This document shows positions 10,223-19,103 of a stretch of 64,000 bases of DNA, in pieces (position 1 is the first letter of the stretch; the number at the start of each line of letters is the position of its first letter). The notes below the pieces were generated by a model, which was not told where the DNA came from, did no database searches, and saw nothing but the letters and a program-made list of their open reading frames with translations. This DNA comes from Flavobacterium sp. NRK F7 (lineage in GTDB: Bacteria; Bacteroidota; Bacteroidia; Flavobacteriales; Flavobacteriaceae). A program made the translations under genes and the position numbers. The stretch covers positions 2,911,845 through 2,975,844 of the forward strand of contig NZ_JAMXLB010000001.1 of assembly GCF_024054195.1 (NCBI RefSeq), given 5' to 3'.

Positions 10223-11914
10223 TTATTTTTTGATAAAACGTTTTTCTTCTTTATTTCCTTCATTTTCGACTACAAGACTATAAATACCTGGTTTCAAATG
10301 AGAAACATCTATTGTTTTCCCTTTTACTTTCACTTCAATTGCAGTTCCATCTTGAACATTGAAAATCGTAATTTTTGAAGTTGCAATTTCTGTAGTAAAG
10401 TGAAGCGTGTTTTCAACAGGATTAGGATAAATCACTAATGCTTTGATATTTTCATTTGAAATAATTGCATTTTTAGAAGTAATCGCACCAACTTTAGTAA
10501 TTCGAATCCAATTTAAATTAACACCACTACTCTGAATGTAAATTCCAAAATTATAGGTTCCTGCATTTACATTTACTGTATGAGAAACCGTTTGCCAATT
10601 TTGCCAACCACCAGTATTAGGAACCGCTACATTTCCTAAAGGAATAGCACCTGCATTCAAATCGGCTGACAAAGCTGCGCCATTTACCGCACTAGCCACT
10701 CGATATTCAATTAAATAACTTCCCGAAGAATGAAATGTAATTCCATTATACGCCATCCAATCACCTGTATCGGCATAACCGACATTAAGGCCTCCACCAG
10801 TATCAGTAGTAGGCTCTGTTTGAACCCCATTCATAGCACTATAATTTTCCGCTTGAATTAATACCGAAGAACTATTAGTAGCTGGTCTTACACGTACAGA
10901 AGTAGCAACATCATTAAAATTATTATCAACCAAACAGGTATCATCTCCTCTAACAACAATTGAATTACCTGTAAAATTATCATTGGCATACAAAACCATT
11001 TCATAGCCACTTTGTACTTTTACAGATGAAATATCATTGTCTAAAACGCCTCTAGCTTGTAATTGACCTAAAGTATAATTTCCTTCTGGTAAAGAAACCG
11101 CATAACCACCGTAATTGCAGTGCTTGTAAACTGTTGCCACACCATTAGTTGGTGGGTTTACTCCTTTTTGGTACACTCTAACATAATCGATCAACATTCT
11201 TGCTGGAAAACCGTTATTATCGATGTTAAATCCTGGCCAGTTGCCACCAACTGCTAAATTGAGCAAAATAAAGAAGTTATTATGAAATTCACTTGTTCCA
11301 TTAACACCACCAGCAATACTCACTTCATGATATTTTACACCATCTACAAACCATTTAATTAAGTTTTCGTCCCATTCAACAGTATATAAATGATAGGCCG
11401 TTATATTAGTATCAGTATAGCCCGAATAAGAAGCATGACCGTTTTCTTCCCAATGGATAGTTCCTACTACTTGTCCGCCACCATTCACATGCTCCATGAT
11501 ATCAATTTCTCCACAACTTGGCCAACCTACCGAGCTTATATTATCCCCTAACATCCAAAAAGCTGGCCAAATACCTTGAAAAGAAGGCATGGCAATTCGA
11601 GCTTCTATTTTACCATATTTCCAAGATTTTCTACCTTGAGTTTTCATTCTAGCAGAGGTATAGTTAGATCCTCCAAAAGATTCTCTCTTAGCCGTAATAA
11701 CTAAATTACCGTTCTCAACTGTTGCATTTTGTTGTCGGTAGTATTGTAGCTCATTATTTCCCCAGCCTCCATTTCCAGTTTCGAAAACCCAGTCAGGACC
11801 TATTCCATTTGTAAATTCATCTTGCCAAACCAATTGCCAATTCTGAGCATACAGTATTGGAGTAGAAAAAACAAACAACAACATGTATAGAATATTTCTT
11901 TTATTATATTTCAT
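10223..11914 (-). CDS. Secreted GH16 beta-glucanase with beta/gamma-crystallin, CBM6 and T9SS domains
   Basis: Endo-beta-glucanase, probably laminarinase (beta-1,3). Signal peptide ends at ...ILYAQ24. GH16 domain about 25-250 with the catalytic signature GEIDIMEH (E136, D138, E141) and WPAFWMLGDN. Residues 258-345 form a beta/gamma-crystallin domain with two calcium-clamp motifs, DNDISS and NDVATS. Residues 350-474 are a CBM6 (VLIQAENYSAM ... LNWIRITK). Residues 490-563 are a T9SS type A sorting domain (VIYPNPVENTLHF, ending RFIKK). The last three modules nearly repeat those of the next three genes. It lies 65 bp downstream of the chitinase and may be the end of a peptidase-GH18-GH16 transcript. 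Confidence 0.93.
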   Translation of the reverse strand: MKYNKRNILYMLLFVFSTPILYAQNWQLVWQDEFTNGIGPDWVFETGNGGWGNNELQYYRQQNATVENGNLVITAKRESFGGSNYTSARMKTQGRKSWKYGKIEARIAMPSFQGIWPAFWMLGDNISSVGWPSCGEIDIMEHVNGGGQVVGTIHWEENGHASYSGYTDTNITAYHLYTVEWDENLIKWFVDGVKYHEVSIAGGVNGTSEFHNNFFILLNLAVGGNWPGFNIDNNGFPARMLIDYVRVYQKGVNPPTNGVATVYKHCNYGGYAVSLPEGNYTLGQLQARGVLDNDISSVKVQSGYEMVLYANDNFTGNSIVVRGDDTCLVDNNFNDVATSVRVRPATNSSSVLIQAENYSAMNGVQTEPTTDTGGGLNVGYADTGDWMAYNGITFHSSGSYLIEYRVASAVNGAALSADLNAGAIPLGNVAVPNTGGWQNWQTVSHTVNVNAGTYNFGIYIQSSGVNLNWIRITKVGAITSKNAIISNENIKALVIYPNPVENTLHFTTEIATSKITIFNVQDGTAIEVKVKGKTIDVSHLKPGIYSLVVENEGNKEEKRFIKK

Positions 11915-11942
11915 ATATTTTATTTTTAAGTAAAGAATACAA

Positions 11943-11973
11943 CAAAGCCCTAGAATTATCTTCTAGGGCTTTG
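11943..11973 (-). terminator. Strong hairpin between GH18 and GH16 genes
   Basis: CAAAGCCCTAGAA (11943-11955) pairs perfectly with TTCTAGGGCTTTG (11961-11973), a 13-bp stem with a 5-base loop. No long T-run follows on the minus strand, so it may be an RNA-stability or partial-termination element rather than a full terminator. Confidence 0.6.
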
Positions 11974-11979
11974 CTTATC

Positions 11980-13881
11980 TTATTTTTTTATAAATTTTTT
12001 GATAATTTTTGTTTCCGAAGTATCGAAAACAATAACATATATTCCTGATGCTAATTCAGATACATCTAAATAATTTTCAACAGTTTCAGTTGTAATTATT
12101 GGTAAACCAGAAAGTGTATACACAGTAACTTTTACATCCTTCATTGGAGAACTAAAATTCAAACCGTTTTCAACTGGGTTCGGATAAAAGTTGAAATCAA
12201 TAGGAGTACTTTCTTTTTTATCTTCCTCTAAAGCAACAGTTCTAGCAGCGTTACTTACTTTCGTAATTCTAAACCAATTTAAATTGACACCACTACTTTG
12301 TATATAAATACCAAAATTATAGGTTCCTGCATTTACATTTACTGTATGTGAAACCGTTTGCCAATTTTGCCAGCCTCCTGTATTTGGAACTGGAACATTA
12401 CCTAATTGAATTGACCCAGCATTCAAATCCGCTGAAAGCATAGCTCCATTTACAGCACTCGCAACGCGATACTCAATTAAATAAGCACCAGAAGTTGGAA
12501 AAGTAATACTATTATAAGCCATCCAATCACCGGTATCGGCATAACCCACATTCAAACCACCACCGGAATCAGTAGTGGGTTCTGTCTGAATTCCACTCAT
12601 ATTGGAGTAATTTTCTGCTTGAACAAAAACAGAAGACGAATTTGTAGCAGTACGAACGCGTATTGAAGTGGTAGCGTCATTAAAATTGTTATCTACTAAA
12701 CAGGCATCGTTTGAAGTAATAGTTACTGCAGTACCAGTAAAATTATCATTTGCGTACAGTACAATTTCGTAACCACTTTGCGCTTTTACAGAAGAAACAT
12801 CATTATCTAAAACGCCTCTAGCTTGCAATTGACTTAAGGTATAATTTCCAACTGGCAAAGAAACGGCATATCCATCATAATTACAATGTTTATAAACCGT
12901 TGCAACCCCGTTTTGAGGTTGGCCACCATTAATAACTTGATCAATAGCCGTTAATAACGATTTAGGACCAACAGCATCTTGAGCTAATTGCCAAATCATC
13001 ACTCCACCAGCATTTTGAACGGCAAATGTAGTTTTTTGTTTAATGGTAGGAATACCATTATAATAAATTGTATTCGCTACTTGATCCACATTTTCTGCAC
13101 CGGGATAGGTGTTTACAATATCAGCATATGAAATTCCTTGATTAGCAGAACTTCCAAAACCATAACCATAAAAAGGTACACCAATTATTGCTTTATTACT
13201 AGGTAATCCTCTACCTGTCCAATAATTAAACTGATCTACCGCCATACTATAGGGAGAATGTTGGCCTGGATTACTGGGATTCCATGGTCCAGTAGCATCA
13301 TAAGCCATTATATTAATCCAATCAAAATAAGAAAAAGTATACGAAGGTACATTGGCTCCTCCATATCCTTGAGATAAAGCTGCCGTAATTTGTTTATTAT
13401 TGGCGTGCATACTATTGGCTAATTCAATAATAAAATTGCCATAATCTCCATTAATTGCTGGGCCTTCTAAATCTACATCAATCCCATCAAAATTATGACT
13501 GATTACATAGTTGGTTAATTTTTGTACGAATGATGCTCTGTTACCTGCACTCATTTGGTTGAAAAAATTATCACGAATAGCGCCTCCTTCTGAAATAGCA
13601 CCTCCTCCGATTGAAACAAATACTTTCACATTATTTGAATGCGCTCTTTGTATAAGTGTACTATTTGCACTTTGGAAAGAAAGATACCCATTTGCATCTG
13701 GATTTTCAAATGCGATATTAATATGGGTTAATTTACTGTATTGAATACTATTGGAAAAAGCATTTAAATCAATCCAATTGGGAACATATCCAATTACTTT
13801 TTTTTGTGCATAAGAAAAATTTAAAATCCCAAACACTAAGATGAAAGTCAACTTATAGGATAGCTGTTGTAATTTTATCAT
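11980..13881 (-). CDS. Secreted GH18 chitinase with beta/gamma-crystallin, CBM6 and T9SS domains
   Basis: Chitinase hydrolysing beta-1,4-GlcNAc bonds by substrate-assisted catalysis. Signal peptide ends near ...NFSYAQ26. The GH18 barrel (27-318) has the signature FDGIDVDLEGP with D132, D135, D137 and catalytic E139, plus SIGGG and the late GVMIWQLAQD strand. Residues 325-412 are a beta/gamma-crystallin domain (calcium motifs DNDVSS and NDATTS), 418-542 a CBM6 and about 555-633 a T9SS sorting domain (FNFYPNPVENGLNF, ending KFIKK). At about 290 residues, the catalytic domain is a small single-barrel chitinase. It is the only endochitinase in the window and presumably feeds susC1/susD1. It lies 53 bp after the metallopeptidase, probably co-transcribed. 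Confidence 0.95.
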   Translation of the reverse strand: MIKLQQLSYKLTFILVFGILNFSYAQKKVIGYVPNWIDLNAFSNSIQYSKLTHINIAFENPDANGYLSFQSANSTLIQRAHSNNVKVFVSIGGGAISEGGAIRDNFFNQMSAGNRASFVQKLTNYVISHNFDGIDVDLEGPAINGDYGNFIIELANSMHANNKQITAALSQGYGGANVPSYTFSYFDWINIMAYDATGPWNPSNPGQHSPYSMAVDQFNYWTGRGLPSNKAIIGVPFYGYGFGSSANQGISYADIVNTYPGAENVDQVANTIYYNGIPTIKQKTTFAVQNAGGVMIWQLAQDAVGPKSLLTAIDQVINGGQPQNGVATVYKHCNYDGYAVSLPVGNYTLSQLQARGVLDNDVSSVKAQSGYEIVLYANDNFTGTAVTITSNDACLVDNNFNDATTSIRVRTATNSSSVFVQAENYSNMSGIQTEPTTDSGGGLNVGYADTGDWMAYNSITFPTSGAYLIEYRVASAVNGAMLSADLNAGSIQLGNVPVPNTGGWQNWQTVSHTVNVNAGTYNFGIYIQSSGVNLNWFRITKVSNAARTVALEEDKKESTPIDFNFYPNPVENGLNFSSPMKDVKVTVYTLSGLPIITTETVENYLDVSELASGIYVIVFDTSETKIIKKFIKK

Positions 13882-13902
13882 AATACCTGTATTTATAAAA
13901 TA

Positions 13903-13926
13903 GGAACCTCACAAGAATGAGGCTCC
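13903..13926 (-). terminator. Hairpin between metallopeptidase and GH18 genes
   Basis: GGAACCTCA (13903-13911) pairs with TGAGGCTCC (13918-13926) with one mismatch and a 6-base loop; TATTTTAT follows on the minus strand. A weak terminator or processing hairpin in a 53-bp gap. Confidence 0.45.
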
Positions 13927-13934
13927 CATTCTGT

Positions 13935-16337
13935 CTATTTTTTAATAAAACGTCTTTCTTCCATTTGACCATTGTGGTCTACTAAAACAGAATAAATACC
14001 CGGTTTAAGACTCGAAACATCTATACTTTTACCATCCCCTTTATTAACAGGAATAAAAGTACCTGTTTGTGCATCAACTATTGTAATTTTAGAATTTTGA
14101 ACATCAGCAGTAAAGAACAATGTAGTTTCAACTGGATTAGGATAAATTACAAACATTTCTTTAGGCTCCTCAACTGATTCTGTTCTTGCAGCAGCATTAC
14201 CTACTTTAGTAATTCTAAACCAATTTAAGTTTACACCACTATTTTGGATATAGATACCAAAATTATAGGTTCCTGCATTCACATTTACCGTTTGAGAAAC
14301 CGTTTGCCAGTTTTGCCATCCACCAGTATTAGGCACATTTACATTTCCAAGAATAATACTTCCTGCATTTAGATCAGAAGAAAGTACAGCACCATTAACC
14401 GCACTAGCGACTCTGTATTCGATTAAATAAGAACCTGAAGTTGGAAAATTGATACTGTTATATGCCATCCAATCGCCTGTATCAGCATAACCTACATTTA
14501 ATCCTCCACCTGCATCAGTAGTTGGCTCCGTTTGAATACCACTCATAGCAGAATAATTTTCAGCTTGAATTGTAACACTTGAAGAACTACTTGTTGCTCT
14601 AACACGTAAAGAAGAAGCTAAATCATTAAAACTATTATCCACTAAACAAGCATCATTGCTTCCAACAACAATAGAGGAGCCAGTGAAATTATCATCAACA
14701 TATAGTACCATTTCATAGCCACTATTTACTTTTAAAGAAGAAATATCATCATTTACAACTCCTTTAGCTTGTAACTGACTTAATGTATAATTACCTGGTG
14801 CTAAGCTCACTGCATAACCACCATAATTACAATCTTTATAAACTGTTGCTACGCCATTATTTGGAGGAATTGTACCTGTAATAGTATAGCTCCCTATAGA
14901 GCCGTAAGCCGAATACCCTCCGTAACCAGTGTCACCAGCACCTGTACCATCAACACCTATATAATAAGTACCCGCTGCTAAATTTGCATTCAATGTAGCA
15001 TTTAGAGCAAATGGATCAGAGTTCCAGTAGGTTCCAATTTGAGTTCCAGAAGCATTAAATAAGCGAATTATTAAATGCAAATTCCCGTTTCTACTTACTG
15101 TATTTGCATTAATTACTACATTTCCACCACCTGTTGTGAAACTAAAAAAATCATAATCTGCTTCACTAGAAATGATACCGCTTTTTTGATTGATATTTCC
15201 GTTTGAATTATAACTTAAAGCTGCTGCTCCAGAAATACCATTACTGTAATCATCACCTCTGTAACCTACACCAAATTTAGATCCTGCAATTGTAGCTACG
15301 TCGTCTTGTAAGTTATTAGCATAATTATATTGTCCTTTACTCCATTGTACAACAGGTCTGTAATAACCTGCGCCCATAATTGGCGCCCAAGAAGTACCAT
15401 CAATACCTAGAAAATAACCTTCTTGAGGATTTGTGCGCCCATCATGCCCTAAATCGAAAGTATGCCCAATTTCATGAGACGAAGCATCACCGCCTGATTT
15501 ACCTGAAGTAATAAACACCCAACATGGCACATCGTTATCCCAATTAAAAGAACCAATATATGCCACACCTCCAGCACCTGGAGCGGCTGTATTTGTAGGC
15601 GTAACAACCACACGCATTCTTCTATTTCTAGGATAAGAATTAAATACAGATTCGCTAGTAGTAACATTTAAATTAAAAGGTCGGTAATCTTCAGATACTA
15701 CTTCCCAATGTTCTTGAACCGCAGCATCGCTCATTCCAGAAGGAGCTGCATTAATAGCATTCCCATTGTTCCATAAATTACCAGCTGGCATGTAATATCC
15801 ATCAAAATCTAATAATACACAACCAGCAGCTCCTGGTAAACTTTGCAAGTTTAAAAGTGCTTGCGCAATTGGAGCTTCTTGAGGTGTGTCTACTCTTTCA
15901 GAATTCGTTAGTAATTCATTTTTAGGAACATTTTGATAATTGATACATATTAAGCTATTAATATCTACTTCTTTTACAAATGCATTTCCGTTTTCAGAAT
16001 AATATTTATAAGCCTTTTCAGTAGCTTTAATAATAATATGACCTTCAAGCTCTTTTTTACTAATGTCTAAGTAAAAAGATCCTCCGTTACTTTTTATCTC
16101 TCCAATTAGATACTCACTCGAAGCACTGGATTTTTGGAAATTGATTTTTCCGTTAAGCGAAATATCATTCGCAATTTTTAAGAGTATGTCTTTTTCATTT
16201 CCTTTTGCTGTATTAGAAGCCAAATTCTTTTTAACAGTAGATAGAAAAGTTTCATTTTTTCCTAATGAAGTTTGTGATATAGCCCAATTACAAAATGTAA
16301 CCAAAGCTATAAAGCTAAAGTAAATTCTTTTTTTCAT
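13935..16337 (-). CDS. Secreted zinc metallopeptidase with PPC-like, beta/gamma-crystallin, CBM6 and T9SS domains
   Basis: Predicted secreted metzincin-like protease of 800 residues. Signal peptide ends ...NWAISQ22, then a propeptide-like stretch to about 160. The catalytic domain has HEIGHTFDLGH with zinc ligands H288, H292 and H298 and general base E289, and a candidate Met-turn at M321 in APIMGAG. The eighth position of the HExxHxxGxxH pattern is Asp instead of Gly. Residues about 390-490 look like a pre-peptidase C-terminal (PPC) domain (YDFFSFTTGGG, AAGTYYIGVDGTG). Beta/gamma-crystallin 495-580 (NDDISS, NDLASS), CBM6 588-712 and T9SS 728-800 follow. A protease with a carbohydrate-binding tail beside chitinase and glucanase fits removal of wall proteins. 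The second 21-bp repeat triplet lies 173-224 bp upstream of its start. Confidence 0.88.
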   Translation of the reverse strand: MKKRIYFSFIALVTFCNWAISQTSLGKNETFLSTVKKNLASNTAKGNEKDILLKIANDISLNGKINFQKSSASSEYLIGEIKSNGGSFYLDISKKELEGHIIIKATEKAYKYYSENGNAFVKEVDINSLICINYQNVPKNELLTNSERVDTPQEAPIAQALLNLQSLPGAAGCVLLDFDGYYMPAGNLWNNGNAINAAPSGMSDAAVQEHWEVVSEDYRPFNLNVTTSESVFNSYPRNRRMRVVVTPTNTAAPGAGGVAYIGSFNWDNDVPCWVFITSGKSGGDASSHEIGHTFDLGHDGRTNPQEGYFLGIDGTSWAPIMGAGYYRPVVQWSKGQYNYANNLQDDVATIAGSKFGVGYRGDDYSNGISGAAALSYNSNGNINQKSGIISSEADYDFFSFTTGGGNVVINANTVSRNGNLHLIIRLFNASGTQIGTYWNSDPFALNATLNANLAAGTYYIGVDGTGAGDTGYGGYSAYGSIGSYTITGTIPPNNGVATVYKDCNYGGYAVSLAPGNYTLSQLQAKGVVNDDISSLKVNSGYEMVLYVDDNFTGSSIVVGSNDACLVDNSFNDLASSLRVRATSSSSSVTIQAENYSAMSGIQTEPTTDAGGGLNVGYADTGDWMAYNSINFPTSGSYLIEYRVASAVNGAVLSSDLNAGSIILGNVNVPNTGGWQNWQTVSQTVNVNAGTYNFGIYIQNSGVNLNWFRITKVGNAAARTESVEEPKEMFVIYPNPVETTLFFTADVQNSKITIVDAQTGTFIPVNKGDGKSIDVSSLKPGIYSVLVDHNGQMEERRFIKK

Positions 16338-16509
16338 GTTTGTTTGTTATTTGTTTATGTTAAGATTTTAGATAGTAATTCTAAGAGAAGCGTCTTTTTT
16401 TACACATAGTTATACATTTAAAAAAGTTAAAAAAAAATTTTTTATTGATACAAAAATTCAATTATCTATATAAATGTATTGTAACCATTTTTTTGAAAAA
16501 AATAAATTA

Positions 16510-16561
16510 AACGAACAGCATCTTATTTTCAACGAACAGCATATTTCAATCAACAAAATGC
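16510..16561. promoter_or_regulatory. Second candidate LytTR operator: three repeats at 21-bp period
   Basis: AACGAACAGC (16510), AACGAACAGC (16531) and AACAAAATGC (16552) start exactly 21 bp apart, the same number, size and phasing as at 8224-8275. The minus strand reads GCTGTTCGTT with the GTTnGT core. It is the only notable structure in the 380-bp gap between the peptidase start and the GH64 stop besides the GH64 terminator, and would serve the peptidase-GH18-GH16 genes. Confidence 0.58.
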
Positions 16562-16673
16562 TTTTTCGCCATCACTATAAGCAACTCAAAAATATTTTTA
16601 AACTATTCATTTTCAAAAGAATATTTATTTTTTTAAAGATGAAATCACATAAATTAAAAACGCTGAAATAAAA

Positions 16674-16709
16674 AGCGCTCAAACCTTTTTTCATTTACGT
16701 TTGAGCGCT
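16674..16709 (-). terminator. Rho-independent terminator of GH64 gene
   Basis: AGCGCTCAAAC (16674-16684) pairs perfectly with GTTTGAGCGCT (16699-16709). On the minus strand the stem follows the GH64 stop by 7 bp and is trailed by TTTTTATTTC. Confidence 0.85.
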
Positions 16710-16716
16710 AACAACC

Positions 16717-18915
16717 TTATTTTTTTATAAATTTCTTTTCAGTTTTTACACCGTCTTTTTCAATAATAACCGCATAAATACCCGGTTGAAGATTTGAAAC
16801 ATCTAAACTATTTGCATCGGATTTAGGAACTTTTAAATAAATACCTCTTTGGAAGTCTGCCACCTGAATAGTTGCTTTATCTAAAGATGTACTAAAGTAT
16901 AAAATATTTTCAGCTGGATTTGGATATAAGGTTACATCTTCTTTTTCATCTGAAGTAGTTGCTACTCTAAGAGCATTGCTAACTTTAGTAATTCTAATCC
17001 AATTTAAGTTAACACCTGAATTTTGGATGAAAATTCCAAAATTATAGGTTCCGGCGTTTACATTTACGGTTTGTGAAACAGTTTGCCAGTTCTGCCAACC
17101 TCCAGTATTTGGAATATTTACAGAGCCTAAAACAATGGAACCTGCATTTAAATCTGAAGAAATTTGTGCTCCGTTAACAGCACTTGCAACACGGTATTCA
17201 ATCAAATAAGCACCATTAGTTGGGAAAGTAATATTGTTATAGGCCATCCAATCACCTGTATCAGCATAACCTACATTTAGACCTCCTCCTGTATCTGTAG
17301 TAGGTTCTGTTTGAACACCATTCATGGCTGAGTAATCTTCAGCTTGTATAAATACAGATGAAGCATTCGTAGCAGTTCGAACTCGTATTGAAGAAGTAAC
17401 ATCATTGAAGTTATTATCCACTAAACAAGTATCATCTGAACCAATAATAATAGAATTCCCAGAATAATTGTCATTAGCATATAATACTACTTCAAAACCA
17501 CTTTGTACTTTTATTGAAGATACATCATTATCTAAAACTCCTCTGGCTTGTAATTGTGCTAATGTATAGTTTCCTACAGGTAAACCTACTGCATAACCGC
17601 CATAATTACAATGCTTATAAACCGTTGCAGTACTTGGTGCACCATTTCCAAAACCACCAAAAACAGCAACAGCTCTTGTAGGTTGTGTCGTATGTAAGGA
17701 TGGTGAATGATCTGCAACATCATCATATGCAAAACCATACGAAAGATTATCAACACTTATTCCTGGTAAATGCCAAAATTTAGAATAATGATTCATAGGA
17801 TTCGCTTGATAAAATGAAGCAATATTATGCCAGTTTTGTTGGCCAGGATTTGCACTGGTAACATCTACAACGTGTCTATTGATAGCTGCTGTTAATTGGG
17901 CTTGAATCACTAAGTCCAAATCTCCATCTACTAATCTTCTATCTAATACACCTTTTCCTTCTAAAGCTTCTTGAGTAGAAGGTCTATATTGTACTCTACC
18001 CGTTCTTCCTACGAAAGCTCCTGATTGTCCAACCATTTCTAATTGTTCACCAATAACTCTCCCTTTAAAGACACCTGCTTGACCTGCATAAAAAATTAAA
18101 TCTTGGTTTTTATACTTGTTCCAAATTGCGTCAATATATGATTTCAGATAATTTGCATACGGTCCAGGAGTTGTACCGCCAGTTCCATCTGCAAAAGCAG
18201 GAGTTTTAGAAGGTGCCGTAATTTCTCCAGTAGTATTATTTAAACAACCTTGAAATTCTGTTGGAACATTAGCCCTAAAAGCAGCAACAATTTCATCATG
18301 TTTTTTTAATTCGCCCACTCTTTTGTAATATCCATTTGCGCCATACAATTCCAATCCCATTGGATATTTATAGGAATCTACACGTGTTGGGTTACCAAAA
18401 AAACCATACTGATTATTGGTTAATTCAATCATTTCATATAAAATTCCGTTATTGGGATCTGTTGGATTTAAAGGATTATGTCCTGCATAACCCGATGGTG
18501 CACCAGTAGATCCAAAGAAATAAAGATACATTTGCGATCCTTTGGAAATAAAAACTCTACAACCTGCAATTAAAGGTAAAGTGAACGTTTTGTTAGGGAT
18601 ATCACTTAACCTTGTAAAACAGTTTGCATACTTCCCATTGCCACCAGGACCAAGATTTCCACCAGGTGTAGGCCCTTGTACCGTATTATAAGAAGAATTC
18701 ATTGGATACACCTGACTTGTTCTGGCATCAACCCAAACATGTGCGCCGGTATTGTAGTTAATCCCTACAATAGCTACATACAATTCGGAATCGTTAAATG
18801 TAGAGGTATTCTTGATTTCAAATGGTATAGGACCTTGACTATAACCCAAAGAAGTAATCAATAAGAGGAAAAGAAATTTCCAACTTACAGCATAAGTTTG
18901 TTTTGTTTTTTTCAT
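16717..18915 (-). CDS. Secreted GH64 beta-1,3-glucanase with beta/gamma-crystallin, CBM6 and T9SS domains
   Basis: Predicted endo-beta-1,3-glucanase of family GH64 (laminaripentaose-producing type, thaumatin-like fold). The frame is open to 18954, but I start at the second Met (18915), which gives a normal signal peptide MKKTKQTYAVSWKFLFLLL. Family features are the N-terminal PIPFEIKNTSTFNDSELYVAIVG, YKYPMGLELYG, and the late KFWHLPGISVDNLSYGFAYDD followed by DVADHSP. Counted from the chosen start, the beta/gamma-crystallin domain is 429-514 (DNDVSS, NDVTSS), CBM6 520-644 and T9SS 660-732 (VTLYPNPAENILYF, ending KFIKK). It has its own terminator and about 190 bp upstream, so is probably an independent unit. 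The GH64 assignment is from recalled motifs. Confidence 0.87.
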   Translation of the reverse strand: MKKTKQTYAVSWKFLFLLLITSLGYSQGPIPFEIKNTSTFNDSELYVAIVGINYNTGAHVWVDARTSQVYPMNSSYNTVQGPTPGGNLGPGGNGKYANCFTRLSDIPNKTFTLPLIAGCRVFISKGSQMYLYFFGSTGAPSGYAGHNPLNPTDPNNGILYEMIELTNNQYGFFGNPTRVDSYKYPMGLELYGANGYYKRVGELKKHDEIVAAFRANVPTEFQGCLNNTTGEITAPSKTPAFADGTGGTTPGPYANYLKSYIDAIWNKYKNQDLIFYAGQAGVFKGRVIGEQLEMVGQSGAFVGRTGRVQYRPSTQEALEGKGVLDRRLVDGDLDLVIQAQLTAAINRHVVDVTSANPGQQNWHNIASFYQANPMNHYSKFWHLPGISVDNLSYGFAYDDVADHSPSLHTTQPTRAVAVFGGFGNGAPSTATVYKHCNYGGYAVGLPVGNYTLAQLQARGVLDNDVSSIKVQSGFEVVLYANDNYSGNSIIIGSDDTCLVDNNFNDVTSSIRVRTATNASSVFIQAEDYSAMNGVQTEPTTDTGGGLNVGYADTGDWMAYNNITFPTNGAYLIEYRVASAVNGAQISSDLNAGSIVLGSVNIPNTGGWQNWQTVSQTVNVNAGTYNFGIFIQNSGVNLNWIRITKVSNALRVATTSDEKEDVTLYPNPAENILYFSTSLDKATIQVADFQRGIYLKVPKSDANSLDVSNLQPGIYAVIIEKDGVKTEKKFIKK

Positions 18916-19019
18916 GTTTTGTTTGTTAAATGTTAATAAATAGTTTGGTTTCACATAGCAATTTTATTTTATGAACTTTTCTATTTGAGGGCTTCTTATA
19001 AAGAAACGTATTACAATAA

Positions 19020-19041
19020 AGAGTAAATCGCTTTTTACTCT
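19020..19041 (-). terminator. Terminator-like hairpin downstream of the laminarin operon
   Basis: AGAGTAAA (19020-19027) pairs with TTTACTCT (19034-19041), loop TCGCTT, about 60 bp past the GH16 stop at 19104, with TTTATTG after it on the minus strand. A second palindrome, TTTTTAGTACTAAAAA, lies at 19065-19080 between the stop and this hairpin. Confidence 0.5.
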
Positions 19042-19103
19042 CAATTACAATTTTTAACAACACATTTTTAGTACTAAAAATGAGGAAACAAACAGGAACT
19101 TAG

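Noticed and set aside
16474..16671. Plus-strand 65-codon frame across the 21-bp repeats as a gene
   Set aside because: Low-complexity Lys/Phe/Ile sequence with no promoter or family signal; the apparent 7-residue repeat simply reflects the DNA triplet, whose period is shared with a non-coding site at 8224.
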